Shown here: piece by piece, positions 9,402-16,648 of the stretch
Layout of the letters: every line of letters starts with the position of its first letter
Position numbering within the stretch: the stretch's first letter is position 1
DNA from: JBBSOW01 sp038259365
GTDB lineage: Bacteria > Actinomycetota > Actinomycetes > Propionibacteriales > Propionibacteriaceae
Assembly: GCA_038259365.1 (NCBI GenBank)
Contig: JBBSOW010000048.1
Coordinates: 1 to 22,677, forward strand
Length of the DNA stretch: 22,677 bases
Direction of reading: 5' to 3'
Notes under the pieces: generated by a model
Told to the model about the DNA's origin: nothing
The model's input: only the letters and a program-made list of their open reading frames with translations
The model's database searches: none
Translations under genes and position numbers: made by a program

Positions 9402-10361
9402 CTAGACCTTGCGGATCCGCACCCAATCGACCTCGTGCTGGGCGTTCTTGCGCAGGATCGCGGTGGCCCGTCCGCGGGTGGGCCGGATGTTCTGGGCGAG
9501 GTTGGGTCCGTTCACGCTGTCCCAGATGTTGCTGGCCAGCTCCATGGCCGCGGACTCCTCCATCGCGGCGTAGCGGCGGAAGAAGGATTTCGGGTCCTGG
9601 AACGCCGTGCCGCGCAACTGCTGGAAGCGTTCGAGGAACCAGCCCTTGATGTCGGCGTCGGCGGCGTCGACGTAGACGGAGAAATCGAAGAAGTCGCTCA
9701 GGGCCAACCCGGCGGTGCCGTCGGGGCGCAGCCTCGCCGGCTGGAGCACGTTGAGTCCCTCGACGATCAGGATTTCGGGCTCACGGACCACGGTCTGCTC
9801 ATTGGGCAGGATGTCGTAGACGAGGTGGCTGTACACCGGGGCGGTGACCTCGGGCTTGCCCGATTTCACGTCCATGACGAAGCGTTGCAGGGCCCGGCGG
9901 TCATAGGACTCGGGGAATCCCTTGAGGTGGGAGATGCCGCGGCGCGCCAGCTCGGCGTTGGGGTACAAGAAGCCGTCGGTGGTCACCAGCGACACGTGCG
10001 GATGATCCGGCCAGCGGGAGAGCAGCTCCTGCAGGAGCCGGGCCGTGGTGGATTTGCCGACCGCGACCGAGCCGGCGACGCCGATGACGAACGGAGTCCT
10101 GTTGACCGACAGGTTCAAGAAGTCGTGGGTGGAGCGATACAGGTCCCCGGTGTGACGAAAGTACTGACTCAGCAGCCGGGTCAGGGGCAGGTAGACCTCG
10201 ACGACCTCGCGCAGGCTGGTCGGATCGCTGCGCCCACGCAGCGCGGCCAGGGTCTGCTCGTTCAACGTCATCGGGGTCGATGCGGCCAACGCGGCCCAGT
10301 CGGCTCGGTCGCGCTGCACGTAGGGGCCTGCGAGGTCGTCGGGAAACTCCATAGTGGACAT
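9402..10361 (-). CDS. coaA: Type I pantothenate kinase
   Basis: CoaA phosphorylates pantothenate with ATP, the first committed step of coenzyme A synthesis. It is 319 residues, close to the E. coli type I enzyme. The Walker A loop GSVAVGKST (Lys103) and the following TTDGFLYPN segment are typical of the PRK/CoaA P-loop kinase group. The start MSTMEF is supported by GAGGA about 7 nt upstream; a second ATG three codons in is less likely. It is the last gene of the operon beginning with the GT2 gene, 28 nt after the four-helix membrane protein. Placing CoA synthesis there may be transcriptional convenience rather than shared function (inference). Confidence 0.96.
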   Translation of the reverse strand: MSTMEFPDDLAGPYVQRDRADWAALAASTPMTLNEQTLAALRGRSDPTSLREVVEVYLPLTRLLSQYFRHTGDLYRSTHDFLNLSVNRTPFVIGVAGSVAVGKSTTARLLQELLSRWPDHPHVSLVTTDGFLYPNAELARRGISHLKGFPESYDRRALQRFVMDVKSGKPEVTAPVYSHLVYDILPNEQTVVREPEILIVEGLNVLQPARLRPDGTAGLALSDFFDFSVYVDAADADIKGWFLERFQQLRGTAFQDPKSFFRRYAAMEESAAMELASNIWDSVNGPNLAQNIRPTRGRATAILRKNAQHEVDWVRIRKV

Positions 10362-10389
10362 TGTGCCGTCCTCGGGGGTCGTGGAGGCG

Positions 10390-10878
10390 CTACCCGGCCG
10401 ATTCCGGTGGTCTCGGCCTGGCCGGGCGGGCCCGCAGAAGGGTCCAGGCGCCCGCGCCCGCCCAGATGATGGTGAGGTAGATCGCGGTGCCGGCGACGTA
10501 GTTGCGATCCAGCAGGCTGGGGTTGTCGGCGTTGGCGCCCCAGCCGGCCAGGAAGGGCAGCGCGACGATCAGGAAGACGACGCTCAAGAACTCCGCCACG
10601 AGCACCGGCACCCGGCCGGGCTTGGGGACGTGGCGCCACGTCGCCCAGCCCGCGAGCGCGGCCAGCGGCATGAGGACGAGATCGGAGAGCAGGGGCGGCA
10701 CGAGTAACCACAGCCCCCAGGACACGAGCTCGCGGAACGAGCCGATCTGGCTAACGGCCAGGTAGGCCCCGGCGATGATCATGACGAGCCCCGCCGCGAC
10801 CATGATCAACTGGAGGCGGCTCGCGTCGCGCACCAGGCCACGCAGTTGGGCACGGGTGTCGCCCAGCGAAACGCTCAC
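10390..10878 (-). CDS. Four-helix membrane protein, unknown function
   Basis: I do not recognise a named family. From the GTG at 10878 the product has 162 residues with four likely membrane helices: LQLIMVAAGLVMIIAGAY, WLLVPPLLSDLVLMPLAAL, VLVAEFLSVVFLIVALPFL and AGTAIYLTIIWAGAGAW. The tail is short and Arg/Pro-rich. I chose this start because its GTG overlaps the stop of the molybdoenzyme gene (GTGA) and has GAGGTG 8 nt upstream. A longer reading to 10905 would overlap that gene by 31 nt. Coupling to the molybdoenzyme suggests a membrane partner, but no heme or metal ligands are obvious. Confidence 0.85.
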   Translation of the reverse strand: MSVSLGDTRAQLRGLVRDASRLQLIMVAAGLVMIIAGAYLAVSQIGSFRELVSWGLWLLVPPLLSDLVLMPLAALAGWATWRHVPKPGRVPVLVAEFLSVVFLIVALPFLAGWGANADNPSLLDRNYVAGTAIYLTIIWAGAGAWTLLRARPARPRPPESAG

Positions 10879-12095
10879 GCGAGCACCTCGATGGTGCCAA
10901 GCCACTTGGTCTGCATGGCGCCGGGGCGGTTGGGCGCGATCAGCCGCGCGGGGAAGCCATGATCCTGGTTGAGCACCTCACCGTTGAGCCGCAGGGCGAT
11001 CATCGCGTCCGGGTCGCCCGCCAGGCGTGCCGACACCTCGCTGACCCCGTACAGGCTCTTGGCCAGCGAGTTCATCCGCAACCGGTGGCCGGAACCCTCG
11101 AGCAGGGCTGGGTCCAACAGTTCGAGCAGGGTCCGCAGCGAGACGCCCTCCCAGTCGGCAGTGACAGACCAGCCCTCGACGCAGGCGATAGGCAGCCGCG
11201 CGCGGTGCTGGGGGAGGGCCATCAACGCGTCCAGGCTCAGCGCCAGCCGCGCGTGTCCCGCCCCGTCTAGGGCGGAGCGATCCAAGACCAGCGCCCAATC
11301 GGGGTCGGTGATCTGGTCGATGACCCGTACCCCATTGGCGGTCTGGTTGACCGGCAACCCCTGGGAGCCGTTGCCGCTGCGCTGGCTGAGGGCCGAGACG
11401 CCGCTGAGCAGGGCCACCTTGTCGCCGGTGGTGGCCAGGATGGTCATGCCCACCGCCCCGCCGGCCAGCGCCAGGACGCCGCGTCGTCCCAAGCCGGCGG
11501 AGGCCCGGGTCTTGCCCGGGCTAGCCTCCTCGGCTGGCCCGCCCGAACCGGGTGGGGGCACCGACGCGTCCTCCTCGGGCGGCGGCGGTGAGTTCAAGGC
11601 TCGTTTCACGATGGGCAGCTTCACCGCGATGTGGATGATCAGGGCGCCGATGGTGACCCAAGAGACCGCGTAGTGGGCGGAGGGGAAGAAGAACTTCCAG
11701 CGGTAGGCCTCGGCGACGTTGAACAGCCCGGTCAGCAGCTGAAATCCCGCGCCGGCGATGAGCACGAGGACGGAGATCCGCTCGGCGATGTCGCGGACGT
11801 CGCCCGGCGTCACCTTCTTCCAGAATTTCGGCGCCACGCTCCACAGCTTGAGGCCCAGGAGGGGAATCGAGACGAGCCCGGTGGTGACGTGCAGGCCCTG
11901 GCTGACGCGGTAGAGCCACGCCGGGCGGCTCGGCCACCAGCCGTGCGCCCAGCTGGCCGGGTGCTGGATGAAGTGGCTGATGAGGCCGGTGATGAAACAC
12001 ACGGTAAACGTGACGGCCAGCGCCAGGCCGAGCCAGGTGGTGGTGCGCTCGGTGCGGGAACTCACTGGCGGGAACTGCACCTCGGGCACGTTCAT
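10875..12095 (-). CDS. Membrane b-type cytochrome fused to a sulfite-oxidase-fold molybdopterin oxidoreductase
   Basis: The 406-residue protein joins two modules. Residues 20-165 form four helices resembling a b561-like cytochrome, with candidate heme ligands His41, His69, His141 and His155. A Pro/Gly/Glu-rich linker (about 167-200) leads to GRRGVLALAGG (Arg204, Arg205), a fifth hydrophobic segment resembling a twin-arginine leader. Residues about 250-406 match the sulfite oxidase/YedY molybdopterin fold, including IACVEGWS with the probable Mo-ligating Cys305, and DHGFPARLIAPNRPG. The likely picture is a membrane-tethered molybdoenzyme exchanging electrons with quinone through heme (inference). 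The substrate is unknown. The start ATG overlaps the methyltransferase stop (ATGA), and its stop overlaps the next GTG (GTGA). Confidence 0.9.
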   Translation of the reverse strand: MNVPEVQFPPVSSRTERTTTWLGLALAVTFTVCFITGLISHFIQHPASWAHGWWPSRPAWLYRVSQGLHVTTGLVSIPLLGLKLWSVAPKFWKKVTPGDVRDIAERISVLVLIAGAGFQLLTGLFNVAEAYRWKFFFPSAHYAVSWVTIGALIIHIAVKLPIVKRALNSPPPPEEDASVPPPGSGGPAEEASPGKTRASAGLGRRGVLALAGGAVGMTILATTGDKVALLSGVSALSQRSGNGSQGLPVNQTANGVRVIDQITDPDWALVLDRSALDGAGHARLALSLDALMALPQHRARLPIACVEGWSVTADWEGVSLRTLLELLDPALLEGSGHRLRMNSLAKSLYGVSEVSARLAGDPDAMIALRLNGEVLNQDHGFPARLIAPNRPGAMQTKWLGTIEVLA

Positions 12096-12799
12096 GAGGA
12101 GAACGTGAGATCGAACAACGGCTGGCGAGGAGTGCGCCATTCGTCGGTGGGCGTGAGCTCGGCCTGCCAGCCGGCATGCTCGCCGCTCGCGGACCGTTCC
12201 GCGACGTCGGCCGGCCAACAGGCCGAGACCCGGAAGCCGGCGGCGCTCGCGACGGCCGCGAGGGCGTCCAGGCCGACCCAGGACCAGGGGAACCAGTCGC
12301 TCGGTGCGCCCTCGATCTCGAACCGGATGTCGTGACGTTCGAAGCCGGAACCCCAGTGCGCCACGTCGAGGAGGACCGTGCCGTCGGCCGCGATGAGCTC
12401 TCGGCAGCGTGACAGGAGCCGCACGGGATCTCCGCCGATGCCGATGTTCCCGTCGGCCAGCAGCAGGTGGTCCCAGCGCCCCGCGCCGGGCACGTCGGCG
12501 TACACGTCGCGGCAGATGGCGGTGCCGCCACGCTGCTGCGTCAACGCGACCGCCAACGGGGAGATGTCGATGCCCATCGCCAACACGCCGCGCTGGACCA
12601 AGGCCGCCACCATCCGGCCCGGCCCGCAACCCACGTCGAGCGTGGAGCCCTCGCAGCGGGCCAACAGATCGTGATCATCGTGCTCGGCGGGCGCGATCCA
12701 GCGTTGTAGTTGCATCGACACCTCGGCACCTCGGCGATCGACCACGCGCGCGATCCCGCGCCGTAGCGCGTCCTCGTAGGCGGTGACGGCGGCGGTCAC
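12092..12799 (-). CDS. Class I SAM-dependent methyltransferase
   Basis: The 235-residue product shows the Rossmann motif I TLDVGCGPGRM (residues 53-63) and the acidic residue of motif II at MGIDIS (Asp78). DHLLLADGNIGIGGDP (about 110-125) occupies the motif IV area. The Trp-rich segment SDWFPWSWVGLD (167-178) may help bind substrate. I chose the GTG at 12799 because it overlaps the DUF2064 gene's stop (GTGA); reading further upstream gives a basic, low-complexity shadow of that gene. Substrate unknown. It lacks an evident cysteine set like that of arsenite methyltransferases, so I do not call it ArsM. Confidence 0.9.
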   Translation of the reverse strand: MTAAVTAYEDALRRGIARVVDRRGAEVSMQLQRWIAPAEHDDHDLLARCEGSTLDVGCGPGRMVAALVQRGVLAMGIDISPLAVALTQQRGGTAICRDVYADVPGAGRWDHLLLADGNIGIGGDPVRLLSRCRELIAADGTVLLDVAHWGSGFERHDIRFEIEGAPSDWFPWSWVGLDALAAVASAAGFRVSACWPADVAERSASGEHAGWQAELTPTDEWRTPRQPLFDLTFSS

Positions 12800-13509
12800 A
12801 GCTGGATCTCTTCGGTGCCGCCACGCGCCGGCGTGGTGGAGGACGGGGTGAGGTGGCGGATGAGGGTCTTGCCCAAAAGGGCAAATCGGGTGTCGGGGGC
12901 CGCTTCGCACACGGTGGCGATGTCGCTCACCTCGTCGACGTCGTGCAGCTCGCCCAGCTCGCTCACCTCGTGACCCGCGCGCCGAAACGCGTCCCTGGTC
13001 AGCTCGGCGGTGAACGCATGAGACATCGGAACGTCGCAGAGCGCGCCCGCCCAGCCCGCCTCGCGTAGGCCCAGACCCCACCAGCCACCGTCGACGGCGG
13101 GTCCGAGAAGCACATCAGTTCCCTCCGGCTCGGCCAGCAGCTCGCGGGCGTGTTCGAGGTCCTCGCCGCTGAGTTGGGGGGTGTCCATGCCGACCTGGAA
13201 GATGGGCCGATCGGCGGGGCACGCGTCACGATGAGCGTTGGCCAGGCGGTAGGCGAAGTCGTGTCCCCGCTGCTCGATCACCGTGAAATCGCTCAGCGCC
13301 CTGCGGATCGCCCCGCTGGCTTGGGCTCGGCCGAGGTCGCCGGTCATCGCCACGACGGGACGCCGTCGGGCGACGCGGCGAATGACGTCCAGGGTGTCGA
13401 GCAGGGCGGCGGCCGCGAGCGCTGCCCCCTCGTGGGGGGTGATGGCCGGGGACAACCGGGTTTTGGCCAGGCCCGGCACCGGCGCTTTGGCCACCACCAA
13501 GAACGTCAC
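12796..13509 (-). CDS. DUF2064 / TIGR04282-type GT-A-fold transferase
   Basis: The 237-residue protein resembles the DUF2064 (TIGR04282) group, which has a nucleotide-diphospho-sugar transferase fold. Visible motifs are AKAPVPGLAKTRL (7-19), the putative nucleotide-binding loop; GMDTPQL (107-113); GPAVDGGWWGLGL (136-148); and DVDEVSDI (190-197). I prefer the GTG at 13509: GGAG lies 6 nt upstream and the protein then starts right at the first beta strand, as is typical. An upstream GTG at 13521 would add four residues and overlap the GT2 gene by 11 nt. TIGR04282 members are named for arsenosugar synthesis in some bacteria, but nothing here supports arsenic chemistry. Confidence 0.9.
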   Translation of the reverse strand: MTFLVVAKAPVPGLAKTRLSPAITPHEGAALAAAALLDTLDVIRRVARRRPVVAMTGDLGRAQASGAIRRALSDFTVIEQRGHDFAYRLANAHRDACPADRPIFQVGMDTPQLSGEDLEHARELLAEPEGTDVLLGPAVDGGWWGLGLREAGWAGALCDVPMSHAFTAELTRDAFRRAGHEVSELGELHDVDEVSDIATVCEAAPDTRFALLGKTLIRHLTPSSTTPARGGTEEIQL

Positions 13510-13510
13510 G

Positions 13511-13570
13511 TCAGACTCCACGACGCACCCCCACGGGTGCGGATACCCCGCGGCGCACCCCCACGGGTCC
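13511..13570. repeat. 30-bp imperfect tandem duplication at the 3' end of the GT2 gene
   Basis: Copies 13541-13570 and 13511-13540 align base for base with about eight mismatches, four of them in the last seven bases. Both encode PVGVRRGV; the second copy carries the stop codon and the Shine-Dalgarno sequence (GGAG) of the next gene. The mismatches, several at codon third positions, imply an older event than the truA duplication. Confidence 0.9.
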
Positions 13571-14254
13571 GAGGCGAAGCCAGACGGCGAAGAAATCGTG
13601 CGCCACCGTCAGGGTGCCGCGGACGGTTCCCGAGATCTTCGAGCGCGATCCTGCCGCGCGGCGCCGGTAGGTGACGTCGCGCTCGGACACCGAGACACCG
13701 GACTTGGCCGCCGACATCAACACCTCCAGGGGGTAGCCGCAGCGCCGGTCTCGGACGTCGAGATCGAGCATCAGCTGTCGCCGGCTCACCCGGACGGGAG
13801 CGAGATCGTGCACGTCGACGCCCGCGCCCCGACGAATGAGCCACGCCAGGAAGGCGTTGCCCCACCGGGCGTGCCACGGCCAGGCGCCCCGCCCCACGAC
13901 TCGACGCCGCCCACACACCAGCAGCATGGGGCTGACCCTGACGGCGTCCACCATGGCGGGTAGTTCGGCCAGATCGATGCTGCCGTCGGCGTCGGCGATC
14001 GCGAGGACGTCTGCGGTGGCGGCCAGCAGGCCGGCGTGGACCGCGGCGCCGTAGCCCGGCCGCGCCTCGTGGATCACGTGGGCCCCGAGCGCGCGAGCCA
14101 CCTCGGCGCTGCCGTCGCTGGACCCGTTATCGACCACGATCGCATGGTAGCCGGTCGGCAGGTTTCCCAGCACCACAGGCAAAGCCGAGGCTTCGTTGAG
14201 GCAGGGGAGGATCACCTGGACCCTGGGTTCTGCGCATGCCGCGTCGTCGATCAC
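13511..14254 (-). CDS. Family 2 glycosyltransferase (dolichyl-phosphate mannose synthase-like)
   Basis: The protein is 247 residues. Family 2 motifs are clear: VILPCLNEA (14-22), IVVDNGSSDGSAEVA (39-53) and the metal-binding ADADGS (87-92), followed by DLAPVRVSRRQL and the SKISGT segment (205-210) seen in polyprenyl-phosphate glycosyltransferases. It has no C-terminal membrane helices, so it is probably cytosolic or peripheral. It may transfer a sugar to a polyprenyl phosphate for use by a GT-C enzyme such as the divergently encoded membrane protein (inference). The GTG start has no good Shine-Dalgarno sequence. Oddity: the last 20 codons are a 30-bp imperfect tandem duplication that repeats PVGVRRGV. 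It leads the minus-strand operon. Confidence 0.92.
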   Translation of the reverse strand: MIDDAACAEPRVQVILPCLNEASALPVVLGNLPTGYHAIVVDNGSSDGSAEVARALGAHVIHEARPGYGAAVHAGLLAATADVLAIADADGSIDLAELPAMVDAVRVSPMLLVCGRRRVVGRGAWPWHARWGNAFLAWLIRRGAGVDVHDLAPVRVSRRQLMLDLDVRDRRCGYPLEVLMSAAKSGVSVSERDVTYRRRAAGSRSKISGTVRGTLTVAHDFFAVWLRLGPVGVRRGVSAPVGVRRGV

Positions 14255-14368
14255 ACGTTGACGGTAGCGTCATAAGCTCCTTGGAGCGAGGGGCATATGC
14301 TTAGCAATCCCTTCCGGAACGGCGGTATTCCTTACTAATCGCTGACGCCGCCGCGCTGCGGGCGCCCC
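14255..14368. promoter_or_regulatory. Divergent region between the two glycan operons
   Basis: These 114 bp must hold the promoters of both operons. Three small dyads are visible: GCTCC-TT-GGAGC (14276-14287), GCATATGC (14293-14300) and TTCCGGAA (14312-14319). The region is locally AT-richer (for example TTACTAATC near 14331). I cannot assign -35/-10 pairs with confidence. The nearby response regulator is the obvious candidate to bind here (inference). Confidence 0.4.
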
Positions 14369-15883
14369 ATGACCAGCTTCGTCTTCTACGCTGACCTCGT
14401 GTCCGACCGATCCGCTCCAACCCGCCCGAACGGTCGACAGTCGGCGCCCGATCCGGCTATCTGGGGCCGGGACAACCGCTGGCGCTGGCCGGACCTGCTC
14501 GCGCTGGCCGTGGGTGGGCTGGTGATCTTCGTCAGTTGGAAGGTCGGCTTCGCGATGATGGATCGCGGTTACCGGATGGTGTTGCCCACCCCGCCCCTGG
14601 TGGCCTTCTTGGAACCCCACCTCACCCGACGCTCCATCGCGCCGGTCACCGTGGCCGTGGTCGGGATCGCCCTCGCGATCTATTGGCGGCACCGCGAACG
14701 GGGTGGCCATCCGCCGGGGTGGCGACGTCAACTGATCGGCGGCTGGATTCTGGCGCTCTCGTGGTCAACCTCGCTGGCCTGCATCGACGGCTTCGAAAAG
14801 GGCTGGGTCAGCGTCTTGACCGACCCCAACGAGTACCTTCACGATCTGCCGCTCATCGATTCCACGTCATCGTTCATTGCCGAGTTCAGCCGCCACATCC
14901 TGCAGACCGACGCGCCCCATCCGGTGAGCATGATCGCCGAATCCCCCACCTGGACCACCCACGTCGCGGGTCATCCGCCGCTGGCCACCCTCGTCTTCTA
15001 CTGGTTGCAAGAGATCGGCCTGCCCGGCGGGTTTTGGGCCGGTACGTTGTGCATCGTGGTGGGCTCGCTCTCGGTCGTCGGTCTGCCCGTCGCCATCCGC
15101 GCCCTCGGCGCCCCCGACGCCGCCCGCCGGCTCATTCCCTTCGTCGCGTTGTTTCCCGGCACCGTGTGGATGGGCGTCTCGGCCGACGGCCTGTTCACCG
15201 GTGTCGTCTGCGTCGGTCTGGGGTTGGTCAGCGCCGGCGTCGTGAGCGCCTCGCGGTGGGGCTGGGCGGCGGCCTTCGCGGGTGGGGTGTTGTTGGGCTC
15301 GGCGTTGTACCTCAACTACGGGCTCGTGTTGTGCGGGATCGCAGTGCTGGCGGCCCTGGCCATCACCGTGCTGCGAGCCGAGAACCGTCGCCGGGTCCTG
15401 GCCAGGTGGGCCGTGGCCACCGTGGGCGTGGGAACCGTGGCGCTCGGCTTCACCCTCGCCGGGTTCAACTGGCTCGAGGGGCTGGCGGTCCTGCGGGTGC
15501 GGTACTACCAAGGGATCGCCAACCGGCGCCCCTACTTCTACTTCGTCTGGGCGAACTTCGGCGCCTTCGCGCTCTCGACGTCGCCGCTGGTGTTCGTCGT
15601 GCTCCGCCGGGCCGCCGTTCAGCTTGGCGGGCTGCGGGCCTCGGGGTGGGCGTTCACCCAGTCCCAAATCGCGGCGGCGATCGCCCTCGGCGGGTTCGCC
15701 GCCATCCTGCTGGCCGACCTCTCGGGCATGTCGAAGGCCGAGACCGAGCGGATCTGGCTGCCCTTCGCCATGCTCTGCTGGGCCGGCTGCGCGACGCTGC
15801 GGGGCTGGGTGCGGATCTTCGTCTTGGCCTGGTCGGTAATTAGTGCGTTACTGGTTAATCATGTGTTCTACACGGGATGGTGA
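14369..15883 (+). CDS. Polytopic membrane protein, GT-C glycosyltransferase-like
   Basis: The 504-residue protein has about 10-11 hydrophobic helices. A first large extracytoplasmic loop (about residues 140-200) includes DPNEYLHDLP and ends in THVAGHPPLATLVFYW. An acidic first loop and an HPPL motif are reminiscent of GT-C mannosyltransferase-like enzymes of the PMT/ArnT/GT39 type, which take sugars from polyprenyl-phosphate donors outside the membrane. A second conserved-looking stretch, SGMSKAETERIWLPF, lies near residues 450-465. I chose the ATG at 14369; the in-frame GTG at 14399 is possible, and neither has a strong Shine-Dalgarno sequence. It heads the plus operon and is followed by the two-component genes. 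Exact sugar and acceptor are unknown. Confidence 0.8.
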   Translation: MTSFVFYADLVSDRSAPTRPNGRQSAPDPAIWGRDNRWRWPDLLALAVGGLVIFVSWKVGFAMMDRGYRMVLPTPPLVAFLEPHLTRRSIAPVTVAVVGIALAIYWRHRERGGHPPGWRRQLIGGWILALSWSTSLACIDGFEKGWVSVLTDPNEYLHDLPLIDSTSSFIAEFSRHILQTDAPHPVSMIAESPTWTTHVAGHPPLATLVFYWLQEIGLPGGFWAGTLCIVVGSLSVVGLPVAIRALGAPDAARRLIPFVALFPGTVWMGVSADGLFTGVVCVGLGLVSAGVVSASRWGWAAAFAGGVLLGSALYLNYGLVLCGIAVLAALAITVLRAENRRRVLARWAVATVGVGTVALGFTLAGFNWLEGLAVLRVRYYQGIANRRPYFYFVWANFGAFALSTSPLVFVVLRRAAVQLGGLRASGWAFTQSQIAAAIALGGFAAILLADLSGMSKAETERIWLPFAMLCWAGCATLRGWVRIFVLAWSVISALLVNHVFYTGW

Positions 15884-15896
15884 GTGGAGTGCTCCG

Positions 15897-15914
15897 ATGA
15901 CTGAGGCGACGTGA
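15897..15914 (+). CDS. Five-codon mini-ORF (MTEAT) overlapping the response regulator start
   Basis: ATG ACT GAG GCG ACG TGA is preceded by GGAG 7 nt upstream, a better Shine-Dalgarno placement than that of the regulator's own GTG. Its TGA overlaps that GTG as GTGA. The five residues are identical to the first five of the regulator, because the region is a 14-bp duplication. It may act as a coupling leader peptide, or simply be a duplication scar. Confidence 0.4.
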   Translation: MTEAT

Positions 15915-15924
15915 CTGAAGCGAC
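15897..15924. repeat. 14-bp tandem duplication at the response regulator start
   Basis: ATGACTGAGGCGAC (15897-15910) is followed directly by GTGACTGAAGCGAC (15911-15924), with 12 of 14 bases identical. The unit length is not a multiple of three, so the two starts are in different frames. Confidence 0.9.
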
Positions 15925-16648
15925 CCAGCGACCGGCGACGGTGCTCATCGTCGACGACGACCCCAACGTGCGCGACGTGCTGCGCCGCTACCTGCACCGG
16001 GCCGGCTACCGCGTCGTCGATGCCGCCGACGGGGAGACCGCCCTGGAACTGGCCGTCAAGCATCAACCCGATCTGGTGATCTTGGATCTCATGCTTCCCG
16101 GGCTCGACGGTCTGGACGTCTGCGCCCGGTTGCGCGAGAAGGCCAGCATGCCGGTGATCATGCTCAGCGCCCTGGGCAGTGAGTCCGATCGGGTCGTCGG
16201 TCTCGAGCAAGGCGCCGACGACTACGTGGTCAAACCCTTCTCGCCTCGAGAGCTGACCCTGCGGGTGCAACGGGTGATCGCCCGCAGCGCCCCGAGTGGC
16301 CAGTCAACCTCACCCGCGGACGGCGAGCAAAGCCCACAGAGCCGCCGCGACGGAGCGCTGCGCCTCGATCTGGTCGCGCGAACCGCCACGCTCGATGGCG
16401 CCACGCTCAACCTGACGGTGCGCGAGTACGACCTCCTGGGGTTTTTCATGGCCAATCCGCACCGGGTCTACAGCCGCCCCGAGCTGCTCAAACAGGTGTG
16501 GGGCTGGGAGTTCGGTGACGACTCGACCGTGACCGTGCACGTGCGCCGCATCCGAGAGAAGATCGAACACGACCCGTCCCAGCCGACGCGGATCGTCACC
16601 GTGTGGGGGTTGGGTTACCGCTACGAGCCACAAGGGGAGACCCAATGA
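15911..16648 (+). CDS. OmpR/PhoB-family response regulator
   Basis: The 245-residue protein has an N-terminal receiver domain: the acidic pocket VDDDPN (14-19), phospho-acceptor Asp59 in VILDLMLPG, switch Ser86 and conserved Lys108 in DDYVVKPF. A Ser/Gln-rich linker (about 128-145) leads to a winged-helix DNA-binding domain with LTVREYDLL, SRPELLKQVWGWEFGDDSTVTVHVRRIREKI-type features and the final GYRYEP. The GTG at 15911 gives a normal N-terminus. Its stop overlaps the kinase ATG (ATGA), so the two are co-translated. As it follows the GT-C-like gene by 27 nt, it probably controls this operon and perhaps the divergent one (inference). Confidence 0.95.
   Translation: MTEATQRPATVLIVDDDPNVRDVLRRYLHRAGYRVVDAADGETALELAVKHQPDLVILDLMLPGLDGLDVCARLREKASMPVIMLSALGSESDRVVGLEQGADDYVVKPFSPRELTLRVQRVIARSAPSGQSTSPADGEQSPQSRRDGALRLDLVARTATLDGATLNLTVREYDLLGFFMANPHRVYSRPELLKQVWGWEFGDDSTVTVHVRRIREKIEHDPSQPTRIVTVWGLGYRYEPQGETQ

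Noticed and set aside
12796..13509. Arsenosugar biosynthesis function for the DUF2064 gene
   Set aside because: That name comes from other genomic contexts. No radical-SAM ArsS-like gene and no arsenite-methyltransferase-like cysteines are seen here.
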